Positions 1 to 9,886 are shown, counted from the stretch's first letter. The stretch: DNA of 64,000 bases from JBBIJR01 sp037445875 (GCA_037445875.1 JBBIJR010000004.1:20504-84503), one strand, 5' to 3'. The notes: generated by a model from the letters alone, not told the origin. Numbers and translations: made by a program.

Positions 1-147
1 CTGCTCGTTGATAATACGGAAACGGAAACCGGGGTATCGCACGTCCAGCGCTTTCAATACGTCATCGACCGTCGCGCCTTCGACTTCAACGCGGCCCGCA
101 TCGCGCGTGTACGAGCGCAGCGGCGTCGGGATGAACACGTCCGTCAC
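1..147 (-). CDS. MoaD/ThiS-family ubiquitin-like protein (partial)
   Basis: N-terminal 49 codons of a beta-grasp sulfur-carrier-like protein; the rest lies beyond the left edge. The visible residues begin VTDVFIPTPLRSYT and continue with VEGATVDDVLKALDVRYPGF, the start of the MoaD/ThiS fold (strand 1, strand 2, then the helix that always follows). The C-terminal GG needed for thiocarboxylate chemistry cannot be seen. The GTG start overlaps the TGA of the upstream BNR gene by four bases (GTGA, 144-147), so the two are translationally coupled. BNR/sialidase-like proteins next to MoaD/ThiS proteins recur in many genomes, but to my knowledge without an assigned function; a molybdopterin or thiamine role should not be assumed. 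Confidence 0.75.
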   Translation of the reverse strand, partial: MTDVFIPTPLRSYTRDAGRVEVEGATVDDVLKALDVRYPGFRFRIINEQ

Positions 148-1328
148 AGATTCACCGCCTCCACCGAGTAGATTTCCGGAAGGTGCCTTACCAGGTTCTT
201 CCACGAACGGCCTTCGTCCGTACTGGCCCAGATTTCCCCGCCGGTCGTCCCGAAGTAGAGCCCGACCTTTTCGCGGTCGTCGGCGGTCATCGCCTGACGC
301 AGGACGGTAAGCCAACCCTGTGCGCGAGGCAGGCCTTTGTCGAGTCGCCGCCACGACGCGCCCGCGTTGTGCGTGACAAACACCGCCGGCTTGCCGCCCG
401 GACTCGTGCGCGGCCACACTTCCGTGCCGTCCATCGGGAATACCCACGCCGTATCGGGATCGCGCGGATGCAGAACGATGGGAAAGCCGATATCGCCGAC
501 CGGCTTGGGCATGTTCTTGCCGATGCGCTCCCACTCGCCGTTTTCGCGCTCCATTCGGTAAATGCCGCAGTGGTTCTGCTGATAAAGCCGATCGGGCATC
601 AACGGATGCAGCCGCACGCAGTGAGGATCGTGACCGAACTCCGGATTCTCCGTCGGTAAGAAATCGGCCGCGCAGCCTTTGTTCAGCGGATGCCACGTGC
701 GGCCCTGATCGCGGCTTTCGAACACACCTCCGCTCGACATGCCGATGTACATGTGCCGGGCGTCGCGCGGATCGATCAGGATCGAGTGCATCTTGGGCCC
801 GTCCGGCGTGCCGTCCTGTTCCCCACCCGTCCACTTTTCCCGCATCGGATTCTCGTTGAAGCCGGCGACGCCGTGCCACGTCACACCTCCGTCCTCGGAA
901 CGGAAGAGACCCTGTGGAGACGTGCCCGCGTACCACGCGTTCGGCTCGGACGGATGTCCGGGCGTCAACCAGAATACATGATGGACGACCAGTCCTTTTT
1001 CGCCCTCCGGCACTTTGGGGAACGCGGGCGGCTGAGCGGCCTCTTTCCATGACTTTCCGCGGTCGGTGGAGCGGAACACGGTCGGTCCGAGGTGTCCGGT
1101 GCGGCACGCCATCAGCATCGTTCGCCGGTCCCGCGGGTCCAGCACGAGGTGATGAACGATATGGCCGAGGAACACCGGTACCGTCTGCTTCCACGTTTTT
1201 CGGGCGGGATCGCTCCGCATCATGAAGGCGCCTTTGCGCGTCCCGATGAGCAGGGTGACGGAGGACCTTCGAACGCTGTTGCGGCGAACGGATCGTCTGG
1301 TTCTTGACGCACGAATACCACGGCTCAT
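144..1328 (-). CDS. BNR/Asp-box beta-propeller protein (sialidase-like fold)
   Basis: 394 residues with several Asp-box repeats of the S-x-D-x-G-x-x-W type (STDRGKSW, SEDGGVTW, SRDQGRTW, STDEGRSW), the signature of six- or seven-bladed sialidase/YCF48-like propellers. No signal peptide is visible, so it is probably cytoplasmic; sialidase active-site arginines are not evident and enzyme activity is unsupported. The ATG at 1328 is chosen because TGAGGT lies five bases before it; an in-frame GTG at 1358 would add ten residues. The first 20 residues are unusually Arg-rich (RASRTRRSVRRNSVRRS), before the fold begins at VTLLIGTRKGAF. It sits between a PEBP gene and a MoaD-like gene, overlapping the latter by 4 bp. 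Confidence 0.8.
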   Translation of the reverse strand: MSRGIRASRTRRSVRRNSVRRSSVTLLIGTRKGAFMMRSDPARKTWKQTVPVFLGHIVHHLVLDPRDRRTMLMACRTGHLGPTVFRSTDRGKSWKEAAQPPAFPKVPEGEKGLVVHHVFWLTPGHPSEPNAWYAGTSPQGLFRSEDGGVTWHGVAGFNENPMREKWTGGEQDGTPDGPKMHSILIDPRDARHMYIGMSSGGVFESRDQGRTWHPLNKGCAADFLPTENPEFGHDPHCVRLHPLMPDRLYQQNHCGIYRMERENGEWERIGKNMPKPVGDIGFPIVLHPRDPDTAWVFPMDGTEVWPRTSPGGKPAVFVTHNAGASWRRLDKGLPRAQGWLTVLRQAMTADDREKVGLYFGTTGGEIWASTDEGRSWKNLVRHLPEIYSVEAVNL

Positions 1329-1394
1329 AGCAACCTCACGGCTAGTTGTGTTTATCACTGAAAGTGCAACGATTCAAATCCCACGGTCAAAAGC

Positions 1395-1853
1395 CTACCC
1401 TCCCCGCTTATACCTCCCCATCAGCTGCGCTTCGGCGAGGACGTGGCCCTCCATCGCCTTCAGCAACTGGCGTTTGTTGATGCCGGCGTCGAGTTCGAGC
1501 ATGACATCCAGCGCGTACAGCTTGAAGAAATAGCGGTGCGTGCCGCCGGGGGGACAGGGACCGCCGTAACCGATGTTGCGGAAATCGTTCGTGCCCTGTT
1601 TCGAATGGTCCGCCAGAATGCGGTCGTCCGAAACGGACTCTGGCAGCGCCGTGGTTGCGGGAGGTACATTGAACAAGACCCAGTGGACCCACGTTCCCGC
1701 CGGGGCATCGGGATCGTCGCAGATCAGCGCGAGACTGCGGGCTTGGGGCGGCACATCGGCCCATTTCAACGGCGGCGACACGTCGTCTCCGTCGCACGTG
1801 TACTTGCGGGGAATCATGCTCCCCTCGGAAAAAGCCGAACTTGTCAGTCTCAT
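1395..1853 (-). CDS. YbhB/YbcL family Raf kinase inhibitor-like protein (PEBP)
   Basis: 152-residue bacterial phosphatidylethanolamine-binding-protein homologue. Visible family hallmarks are the anion-pocket segment DDPDAPAGTWVHWVLFNVP, the YGGPCPPGGTHRYFFKLYALD segment (residues near 95-115) and a C-terminal helix ending in LMGRYKRGG. The length fits the YbhB/YbcL family. The ATG at 1853 is chosen because a near-perfect AAAGGAGG lies six bases upstream. It is the first gene of a minus-strand operon continuing into the BNR and MoaD-like genes. The biochemical role of the bacterial proteins is unsettled; small-ligand binding is all that can be said. Confidence 0.92.
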   Translation of the reverse strand: MRLTSSAFSEGSMIPRKYTCDGDDVSPPLKWADVPPQARSLALICDDPDAPAGTWVHWVLFNVPPATTALPESVSDDRILADHSKQGTNDFRNIGYGGPCPPGGTHRYFFKLYALDVMLELDAGINKRQLLKAMEGHVLAEAQLMGRYKRGG

Positions 1854-1878
1854 GACAGCCTCCTTTCCGATCCTCATC

Positions 1879-1908
1879 AAAATACTGAATCGGATGCTCT
1901 TTCGCCAA
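1879..1908 (-). promoter_or_regulatory. Sigma70-type promoter of the PEBP-BNR-MoaD operon
   Basis: On the minus strand TTGGCG (1908-1903), an 18-bp spacer and TATTTT (1884-1879) precede the PEBP gene, leaving a leader of roughly 20 nt that holds the strong ribosome-binding site. The hexamers match the pattern seen at other genes in this window. Confidence 0.5.
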
Positions 1909-2392
1909 CAAAGTCTTTCACCACCATGAATCGGGACTCGTTCAACAGGCTTCACGATTCACCATGCGCTTTCTTGCGCTAAATTGCTTGCCTTGCCATC
2001 GATTCGATAGTACTTTTGGACAGGTTCTTTGCCGCCGATAAAAGGCCTCGTGAAGGTACTTATGAAACTGGAGGCCCGGGCCTTTTTTTGGGTGGGTTCT
2101 GCGGTCTTTCGGGGCGTCCCGGCCTGGACTCCAAAAGCCCTTGAATTTGAAGATTTTGAAAGCTTAGATTACACACAATAGAGCCGGCAATCCGGGGATG
2201 TCACTTCCGGCCCCGTCGGCCGTCCTCCGCAAAACAGACGAGCGCGGGCATCAACATCCTTCCGGCCAAATCTCAGGAGCGATTCTTCCTCCTAAGCATG
2301 ATGGGCACCTCCACCGGGGGCATCAGAGTCCCCTCATCCGCACAGCAACTGCCTCTTTTCCCTGACTGCCAGACGCCGAATGGAGAGCGGGT
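1909..2392. other. Non-coding stretch before the multi-PAS sensor gene
   Basis: 484 bases between two divergent operons. No coherent reading frame on either strand resembles a protein. It contains a short GGCCCGGGCC palindrome followed by T7 (2073-2089) with no gene ending upstream of it, and a possible promoter at 2141-2170. Nothing else is recognisable. Confidence 0.6.
2141..2170 (+). promoter_or_regulatory. Possible promoter of the two-gene sensor operon
   Basis: TTGAAT (2141-2146), an 18-bp spacer and TAGATT (2165-2170). It would leave a leader of about 215 nt before the sensor gene. The -10 is weak and other alignments in the same AT-rich patch are possible. Confidence 0.3.
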
Positions 2393-5300
2393 ATGAAATC
2401 CGTGCCCAAACCGCCCCCCGTTCCCTGGCGACTTGCCTATATCCTGGCGGGCTTGACGGTGTTCATCGCGTTGTTCGGATGGCTGCTGTACTACTATGAC
2501 CAGCAGGAAGACCGGACCGAACGCCAGCAGGAACTTCAGACCATCGCCGATCTCAAAACGAACCAGATCGTCCAGTGGCGGAACGAGCGTCTCGCAGATG
2601 CAAAATTCTTTCACAGTAATTTGTATTTTGCCGGCCACGTTCGCCTCTTGCTCAACGAGCGGCGCAACGCGGCGTACCAGAACATCATCCGTCATTGGCT
2701 CGCGCCGCTGAAGATGAACCATGACTACCGTATGATTGCGCTGATGGACCATCAGGAAAAGGAGGTGTTCCGCATCGGGGACTCAAGCGAGGTCTTCGGG
2801 CCGCGTTCGGTACCGTCGATCGGCGAGGCCAAGAGCGGCCGCCGGATCCAGTTCTCCGACATCTATTTTGCGGACGTCACGCACACGATCTGCATGGACG
2901 TTGTGGTCCCGATCTCCCAGAGCGGGGAACTGATCGCGCTGCTGGTATTCCGCATCGACCCGTACGTTCGCCTCTATCCGATCTTGCGGACCTGGCCTGT
3001 AAACAGCCGTACCGCTGAAACCTTGATCGTACGACACGAAAACAACGAAGTCGTCTTCCTCAACGATTTCCGTCATCGCGTGCAGACGCCGTTGACCTAT
3101 CGGCTGCCCGACACGCTGTCGCAGGTTCCCGCCGTCCAGGCGGTGCGCGGTTTCGAAGGCATTACGGAAGGTCCCGACTATCGCGGTGAGCACGTCCTCG
3201 CGGACGTCCGGCCGATTCCCCATTCGCCGTGGTTCCTGATCACCAAGATGGATCGATCCGAGGTCTTTGCCGGAGCCGCCGAAAGGGCCCGGTGGACGTT
3301 CACCACGATGATCGCGCTGATCCTGGCGGGGGTATCGGGCGTCGGACTCTGGTGGAGGCACCAGCGCGCGCGATGGTACCGCAGCCAATGGGAGGCGGAA
3401 GCCGAGCGAAAGGCGCTCCTGCAGCATTTTGCCTACCTGGTCCGCTACGCCAACGACATCATACTTCTGACCACAGAGGGCGGCACGATCACGGAATTCA
3501 ATGACCGCACCCTTGAAGCGTACGGCTATTCGCGCGAAGAAATGCTGCAGCTGAATTTTCACGATCTGCGCGCCACAGAGACGGCGGAGTCCTTCTACGG
3601 TCTTCTCAACCGTGTGGCCCGCAACCGGGGCCTCGTTTTCGAAACGGTGCACCGCCGAAAGAACGGCTCGTCGTTCCCCGTTGAATTGAGCGCACGGCTG
3701 ATCGAACTGGAAGGTGTGAAGTATCTCCAGTTCATCATCCGCGACATCACGGAACGAAAAACGGCCCAGCACCGGATCGAGCAACTGAACCGGGCCTACG
3801 CGCTGCTCAGCGAGGTCAACCAGATGATCGTTCGCACGTCCGAGCGAGGCGTATTATTCAACGAAGCCTGCCGCATCGCGGTGGAGATCGGCGGTTTCCG
3901 TCTTGCGTGGGTGGCCCTTGTGGATCCAGGAACGGACCGTGTGAACGTGGCGGCCTCTTGCGGGCCGGCCGCCGGCTGCCTCGAGAGCCTGACGATCACC
4001 AGGTCCGCGGGTCCCCAGGAACAAGGACCTACCGGCACGGCTCTTCGAACCGGCCGGCCTGATGTGTGCAACGACCTCGCCGCCGATCCGCGCGTGGAAC
4101 CCTGGCGGGAGGCCGCGGAGCGCTTCGGACTCCGTGCGTCGGGTGCATTTCCGTTGACGATGTTCGGGGAACTGGTCGGCACGGTCAATCTTTATTCGGA
4201 CACGGCCGGTCTTTTCGACGAGAAAGAAACAAGACTCTTCACCGAAATGGCGAGCGACCTTTCCTTTGCGCTCGAACATATCCAGCGCGAACATCAGAGG
4301 CTGGAAGCGGAAAGCGCCCTGCGCGACAGCGAAGCCAAATATCGCATGATCGTGGAGTACGCTTCCGACGGCATTTTCCTCGCCGACAACAAAGGCAACT
4401 ATCTCGATGCCAACCCGGCGACCCGGGCCCTGCTCAGTTATTCTGCAAACGAGATCCGAACCCTCAACGTGCGGGATGTGGTGAAGACCAACGGCGGTCA
4501 GCCGCTGCCTTTGGACGAATTGCGCGCCGGGAAGGTCGTCGTGCAGCAGCGTGAACTGGTGACCAGGGACCGATCCACGGTCCCCGTGCAGATCAGCGCC
4601 AAGATGCTGCCCAACGGCAACCTGCTCGCCATCGTGCGGGACTTTACCGATATCCTGCGCGCCGAGCAGGATCTGCGGAAAGCCCTCGCCCGGGCGGAGG
4701 AATTGCAGAGTATCATCGATCGAAGCCCCGCCGTCGCGTTCCGGTGGAAGGCCGCCGAAGGATGGCCTATCGAGTTCGTTTCGGCCAACGTGGCTCAGTT
4801 CGGCTATGCAGCCGACGAACTCATCGCACGCAGCGAACGGTACGACGCCCTGATTCACCCGGACGATGTTTTTCGTGTGCGGCAGGTTGCTGTGGAACAT
4901 GCCCGCAGCGGGATGTCGGAGTTCAGCCAGCAGTACCGCCTGTTGACCCCAGAGGGGGACGTTCGCTGGGTGGAAGGCCGGACATGGATTCGGACCGACA
5001 GCCGCGGGCGCATTCAGCACTACGAAGGGATCGTGTACGACATATCCGTGCGAAAAGAAGCGGAACAAGCCTACGTCGAGAGCGAGACGCGTTATCAGAA
5101 GCTCGTGGAGCTATCCACCGACGGAATCTTCACGACGGACGACGGGGGAAGGTTCACGTTCGTCAACTCGCGGCTGTGCCGTATGCTGGGGTATGACGCC
5201 GGGGAACTGATGCACATGAATATCGGGGACACGTATCTTCCGGAGGAACGTGAGAACGCCGGAAGGCACCGTGCCGAGGCTTCCACCGAACCCATGTATT

Positions 5301-7102
5301 ATGAGCGAACGATGGTCCGGAAGGACGGTACCTCCTTCCCCGTGGAGGTGAGCTTGCAGCGCGTCGGGTCGGACCGTTTCCTTGCCTTTGTGCGGGATAT
5401 TGCCGACCGCAGGGGCGCCGAGGAAGCGATCCGGCAGAGCGAAGAGCGGTACCGCCATCTGTTTATGGAGATGCTCGAAGGCTGCGTTCTCTTCGATCTC
5501 GTTGTCAACGAAGAAGGCGCGCCGGCCGACCTCCGATGCGTGCAGGTCAATCCGGCGTTTGAGCGACTGACCGGATTTCAGGCGGACACGCTGGTTGGAC
5601 GATCCGCTCTGGACGTGATCCCCGACCTGCAGACGGAAACGATCCGAAAGCTGGCCGATGTGGCCGTGTCGGGCCGTCCCGCGTTGTTCGAATACGATTC
5701 GCCCCGTCTCAACCGCCATTTCGACGTCGCAACCTTCTGTCCAGGGTCGGGCAAACTGGCCCTCATTCTCAGCGACGTAACGGAAAGGATCACCCATGAG
5801 CGCGAGCTGAAACGAAGCGAGCTCACCTTCCGTCTGCTGTTCGAAAACAACCCGCATTCCATGTGGGTGTACGATCGGGAGACGCTGAAATTCCTTGCGG
5901 TCAATGAAACGGCGGTGCTGAAATACGGTTACTCAAAGGAGGAGTTCCTGGCCATGACCATCGCCGAAATTCGACCGGAGGAAGAGTTGTCGAAGTTCCA
6001 CGCAATGCTGGCCGGCGACCGCCATCGTCCCCCGTACCAGCATACGGAAGGTTGGCATCATCGCCTCAAGAACGGCGCGGTCATCGATGTCGAGATCCTG
6101 TCCCATACGATCGATTTTGAGGGACGGCAGGCGGTGCTTGTGATCGCAGACGACGTCACCGAACGAAAGCGGGCGCAGAGGGAGTTGCGCGAGAGCGAGG
6201 AACGGTTCCGTCTCGCCCTGGAGAACTCGGCCATCTTCATGTATCACCAGGACCTGGATCTGCGGTACACCTGGGCCGCCAAAGCGACACCTCCCCTGCA
6301 GGTGGGCGACGTGATTGGAAAGACCGATGCCGAACTGCTGCCGAAGCAGGAGGCCGCAGAACTGACGCGACTCAAACGATCGGTGATAGAAACGGGCCGC
6401 GGCGTCCGGTCGCAGATCCGCCTGACGATCGAGGGTGTACCGCACGACGTGGATTTCAGCGTCGAGCCGCTCAGGGACGCCGAAGAGCGCATCACGGGTA
6501 TCGTCGTGGTCGCGTCGGACATTACCGACCTGCTCAAAGCAAGGGCCGCCCTGAGCGAGAGCGAGACGCGGTTCAAACAACTGACCGATCTTCTCCCGCA
6601 GGCGGTGTTCGAAGTCGACCACAGCGGACACTTCACGTTTGTCAATCGGTTTGCCTTCCAGATGATCGGTTACGATGAAGACGATCTCCCCGCACTTACG
6701 CTGTTCCATTTGATCGTTCCTGAGGAGCATGACCTGGCACGGGAAAACATGCGGAAGATCGCGGCCGGCAGCATGAAACCCGGTAATCGGTACACGGCGG
6801 TGCGAAAGGACGGCGTTCGTTACCCCGTCATGGTATACTCGAGCCCGGTGATGGTGAACGGCCAATACCGGGGATTCCGCGGCATCGTGATCGACCTGTC
6901 GGACATCGAAAAGACCCAGCACGAATTGAGCGAGAAGGTCGAAGAGCTGCGCCGCTTCAACCAGTTGATGATCGGCCGGGAAATGCGCATGATCCATTTG
7001 AAAGAAGAGGTCAACGTACTGTTGAAGGAACTCGGCCGCCCCGGCAAGTACCGTCCGATCGACGAACAACCGATCGAGTCCTGGGCCGAACGGAATCGCT
7101 GA
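2393..7102 (+). CDS. Membrane sensor with one GAF and eight PAS domains, no kinase domain
   Basis: 1569 residues. TM1 (about 13-35), an extracytoplasmic Cache-like region (36-298), TM2 (301-322), then cytoplasmic PAS1 (345-455), GAF (468-625), and PAS domains near 645-755, 772-885, 893-1005, 1015-1130, 1140-1255, 1262-1380 and 1386-1505, each ending in a DxTxR/K-type motif. The tail (1506-1569) is a coiled coil with MIHLKEEVNVLLKELGRPGKY, a linker I associate with PAS proteins that work beside a kinase. There is no H-box, HATPase, GGDEF or methyl-accepting domain. The hybrid kinase gene starts 16 bp downstream, so the two proteins probably form a split sensor-transmitter pair. The ATG follows GAGAGCGGGT, a weak ribosome-binding site. 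The ligand is unknown. Confidence 0.88.
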   Translation: MKSVPKPPPVPWRLAYILAGLTVFIALFGWLLYYYDQQEDRTERQQELQTIADLKTNQIVQWRNERLADAKFFHSNLYFAGHVRLLLNERRNAAYQNIIRHWLAPLKMNHDYRMIALMDHQEKEVFRIGDSSEVFGPRSVPSIGEAKSGRRIQFSDIYFADVTHTICMDVVVPISQSGELIALLVFRIDPYVRLYPILRTWPVNSRTAETLIVRHENNEVVFLNDFRHRVQTPLTYRLPDTLSQVPAVQAVRGFEGITEGPDYRGEHVLADVRPIPHSPWFLITKMDRSEVFAGAAERARWTFTTMIALILAGVSGVGLWWRHQRARWYRSQWEAEAERKALLQHFAYLVRYANDIILLTTEGGTITEFNDRTLEAYGYSREEMLQLNFHDLRATETAESFYGLLNRVARNRGLVFETVHRRKNGSSFPVELSARLIELEGVKYLQFIIRDITERKTAQHRIEQLNRAYALLSEVNQMIVRTSERGVLFNEACRIAVEIGGFRLAWVALVDPGTDRVNVAASCGPAAGCLESLTITRSAGPQEQGPTGTALRTGRPDVCNDLAADPRVEPWREAAERFGLRASGAFPLTMFGELVGTVNLYSDTAGLFDEKETRLFTEMASDLSFALEHIQREHQRLEAESALRDSEAKYRMIVEYASDGIFLADNKGNYLDANPATRALLSYSANEIRTLNVRDVVKTNGGQPLPLDELRAGKVVVQQRELVTRDRSTVPVQISAKMLPNGNLLAIVRDFTDILRAEQDLRKALARAEELQSIIDRSPAVAFRWKAAEGWPIEFVSANVAQFGYAADELIARSERYDALIHPDDVFRVRQVAVEHARSGMSEFSQQYRLLTPEGDVRWVEGRTWIRTDSRGRIQHYEGIVYDISVRKEAEQAYVESETRYQKLVELSTDGIFTTDDGGRFTFVNSRLCRMLGYDAGELMHMNIGDTYLPEERENAGRHRAEASTEPMYYERTMVRKDGTSFPVEVSLQRVGSDRFLAFVRDIADRRGAEEAIRQSEERYRHLFMEMLEGCVLFDLVVNEEGAPADLRCVQVNPAFERLTGFQADTLVGRSALDVIPDLQTETIRKLADVAVSGRPALFEYDSPRLNRHFDVATFCPGSGKLALILSDVTERITHERELKRSELTFRLLFENNPHSMWVYDRETLKFLAVNETAVLKYGYSKEEFLAMTIAEIRPEEELSKFHAMLAGDRHRPPYQHTEGWHHRLKNGAVIDVEILSHTIDFEGRQAVLVIADDVTERKRAQRELRESEERFRLALENSAIFMYHQDLDLRYTWAAKATPPLQVGDVIGKTDAELLPKQEAAELTRLKRSVIETGRGVRSQIRLTIEGVPHDVDFSVEPLRDAEERITGIVVVASDITDLLKARAALSESETRFKQLTDLLPQAVFEVDHSGHFTFVNRFAFQMIGYDEDDLPALTLFHLIVPEEHDLARENMRKIAAGSMKPGNRYTAVRKDGVRYPVMVYSSPVMVNGQYRGFRGIVIDLSDIEKTQHELSEKVEELRRFNQLMIGREMRMIHLKEEVNVLLKELGRPGKYRPIDEQPIESWAERNR

Positions 7103-7118
7103 TCAAAGGCAGGGAACT

Positions 7119-9658
7119 GTGGAAACATCGACCCCTCAGACCGGCAACCGTCCTTCACCCGAAGTCGAACAACTGCTCGACCGTATTCGCGAACTCGAGG
7201 CCCTCTCCGGCGAGGAGAGTCCCCGTCCGAGGCCGTCCAGCGGAGCCGCGGACGAACCTTTCCGGGCGCTGATCGATCGTGTCGACCGGGCAACCGCCAT
7301 CCTCTCACACGACGGAACCCTGATGTACGCCAATCGGGCCTTTGCGGAACTTGTACAACGGCCGGTCGATCGCGTCGTTCGTTCGAGGATATCCCGCTAC
7401 CTGGAGCCCACCGATGCCAAGCGAATTGGCCGCTTCTGTAAGGACCCGCGCCGGGCCCACCTTGAAAGCAGCGTGACGGTCCGTTGCGCGGACGGTACGA
7501 CGGTCCCGGCCACGTTCTCCCTGATACGATTCACCACAGACGAATTGTCGGAGGTCGGGTTGGTCGTTCTTCCGCCGGCTTCCGGGGGTAAAATATCCAG
7601 GAACGAAGCGAGTCTGGCTCGTGGCGTATTGGACCAGACCGATGAGGCGCTTTTCGTGTGCGACCCGCACGGCGTCGTGCTGTTTGCCAGTAACGCGGCA
7701 GAATCACTCTGTGGCGGTTCACCCTCGGGCCGACCGCTGGACGCCGTGCTCAAGATTTCCGTCGGTGAGGCCGGTGCGGAAGCGGGAGGCCAGCTGGCGC
7801 TCTACGACTTCTCCCTCTCGTCGGTAGCAAAAGGCCGTTCCTATCATCGACGCGACGCCCTCGTGCGAAGCGGCGACGGGTCGGAGCGCCAGATGTTCGT
7901 GACCGCCGTACCTGTCGCCGGGCCAGAAGAAGCGATCATCGGCCTGCTGGTAAAACTGACGGACCCCTTGCATCCGGCCGAAACCCCTTCGCTCAGCATG
8001 GGCGGCGAACACTTCGAGGCCCTGCTTGGGCAGGAGAAGGCGCGAGCCGAGGAGCTGGAACGCTCGTATTGGGAGCTTCAAAAAGCCCAGTGGGCGGCAT
8101 TGAACTTGATGGAAGACCTCAAGCTGGAGGTAGCCGAACGCCAACGCACCGAGGAACAACTTCGCCAGCTCTCGAGGGCCGTGGAACAAAGCCCGGTGTC
8201 CGTGATCATCACGGACCGAGCAGGACGCATTCAGTACGGCAATCCCCGCTTTGTGGAAACGTCCGGCTATGCACTCGAAGAGGTCATGGGCCGGAATCCG
8301 AGCATGTTAAAGTCCGGCCACACGCCCCGCGAGGTTTACAGCAGTCTGTGGGAAACGATCCTATCCGGACGCACGTGGCACGGTGAGTTTCAAAACAAAA
8401 GAAAGAACGGCGAGTTCTACTGGGAAGCGGCGACGATTTCCCCGCTGACGGACTCCTCCGGAACCATCACCCATTTTATTGCCCTGAATGAGGACGTCAC
8501 CGAACGCAAGAACCTGCACGAACAATTGCTGCAGGCACAGAAGATGGAGAGCGTGGGCCGGCTGGCGGGAGGCATTGCCCACGACTTCAACAATCTGCTG
8601 ACGGCGATCATCGGGTACAGCACGCTGATGCTTCGGCGCGTCGAGCCGGACAGCCCGTTCTACGAGAATACGGTGGAGATCAAGAAGGCCGCCCAGCAGG
8701 CCGCAAACCTGACCCGGCAGTTGCTCGCGTTCAGCCGCAAACAGATCCTCGCCCTGCAGACGCTCAATCTGAACACGATCGTCGACAATGTGGAAAAACT
8801 GATCCGCCGGCTGCTCGGGGAGGACATCGAACTGGTGACCGACCTCGAGCCTGCCCTGCTGGATATCCTGGCCGATGCCTCGCAGATGGAACAGGTAATC
8901 ATGAACCTGGTGGTGAACGCACGCGACGCCATGCCGCAGGGTGGAACGATTACCGTTCGAACCCGCATGGTGTCGGACGAGGAATCGGATGAGAGCCGCA
9001 CGGTCTGCTTGAGCATCGCCGATACGGGCAGCGGCATGGACGAGGAGACCATCGAACATATTTTCGAGCCGTTCTTTACGACGAAGGAGGCGGGCCACGN
9101 NNNNNNNNNNNNNNNNNNNNNNGCCTCGGCCTGTCCACGGTCTACGGCATTGTCACTCAGTCCGGAGGCAAGATCGAAGTGGAAAGCCGCATCGGATCCG
9201 GAACGTCGTTTCATCTATACTTCCCCGTAGCGGTGGTGCGGCCGGAAGAGGGACAACATGCGGACCTGATGGCAGAGCCGGCACGGGGAACGGAGACGAT
9301 TCTGGTCGTCGAGGACGAGCAGTCGGTCCGTTCGTTGACCCGACTGATCCTCGAAAAGGCGGGCTATCGCGTGCTGGTGGCCTCGGACGGCCTTGAGGCG
9401 CTGCGCGTCGCCGCAGAAATCAAGTCGTCGATCCACCTGCTGCTGACCGACGTAGTGCTCCCGCGCATGAGCAGCAGCGAGATCGTCGAACAGATAAAGG
9501 CATTATTCCCCGGCGTCCGCGTGCTGTACATGTCCGGATACACCGACGACGTTCTGTTGCGCCACAAGATCAAGACCGGACAGGTCAATTTCCTTCAGAA
9601 ACCCTTCGAACCCAACGCGCTCCTGGCAAAGATCCGCGAAATTCTCGACCGGTCGTGA
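7119..9658 (+). CDS. Hybrid sensor histidine kinase (3 PAS, HisKA, HATPase, REC), interrupted by N gap
   Basis: Soluble hybrid kinase, about 840 residues if the gap closes in frame. PAS domains lie near 46-150, 165-285 and 350-462; a coiled coil (300-350) precedes PAS3. The H-box is GRLAGGIAHDFNNLLTAI with phospho-acceptor His488; the N-box is LVVNARDAM, the G1 box DTGSGMD. The run of N falls between FTTKEAGH and GLGLST, exactly in the G2 ATP-lid. A C-terminal receiver domain (ILVVEDEQSVR, acceptor Asp in LLLTDVVLP, Lys in LQKPFEP) completes it. The GTG at 7119 has AGGGA just upstream. It follows the kinase-less eight-PAS sensor by 16 bp and is its likely transmitter. The receiver could feed an external phosphotransferase; none is nearby. 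Confidence 0.88.
9100..9122. other. Assembly gap (23 N) inside the hybrid kinase
   Basis: The flanking reading frames are not in register across 23 bases, but would be with any multiple of three. Six missing bases would restore the canonical lid GHGTGLGLS. The N count is therefore a placeholder, and the kinase is probably intact. Confidence 0.85.
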
Positions 9659-9720
9659 GGTAACCCGGGGTCGCACAACGCACCGCATGCTTCGTCGCAC
9701 AAGCCACGGACCCACGGACA

Positions 9721-9742
9721 CGACCTGAGGGTCGCGGCTACG
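9721..9742. repeat. REP-like hairpin, unit 1
   Basis: CGACC-TGAG-GGTCG stem-loop followed by CGGCTACG. It shares the core CGACCTGANGGTCGCGRCTAC with unit 3 and lies between two convergent operons. Confidence 0.6.
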
Positions 9743-9766
9743 AACCTCAACGTATCCAAACAGCCC

Positions 9767-9790
9767 GGTAGCCGAACCCTTTAGGGTTCG
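9767..9790. repeat. REP-like hairpin, unit 2
   Basis: GGTAGC precedes a perfect stem CGAACCCT-TT-AGGGTTCG (9773-9790). It is in the opposite orientation to units 1 and 3 (GTAGC leads instead of GCTAC trailing), as in paired REP sequences. The stem could also help end transcription from both sides. Confidence 0.5.
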
Positions 9791-9837
9791 TTCTGCGAAT
9801 AACATTCGTTAACCACATGGATTGCGGTCCACGCGAG

Positions 9838-9860
9838 GCGACCTGATGGTCGCGACTACC
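9838..9860. repeat. REP-like hairpin, unit 3
   Basis: GCGACC-TGAT-GGTCGC stem-loop (9838-9853) followed by GACTACC. It is nearly identical to unit 1 and in the same orientation. Confidence 0.6.
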
Positions 9861-9886
9861 GATACGACAGTTCAACCCCTGTACGC

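Noticed and set aside
2073..2089. GGCCCGGGCC palindrome followed by T7 as a terminator
   Set aside because: The loop would have to open the palindrome centre, and no plus-strand gene ends upstream of it.
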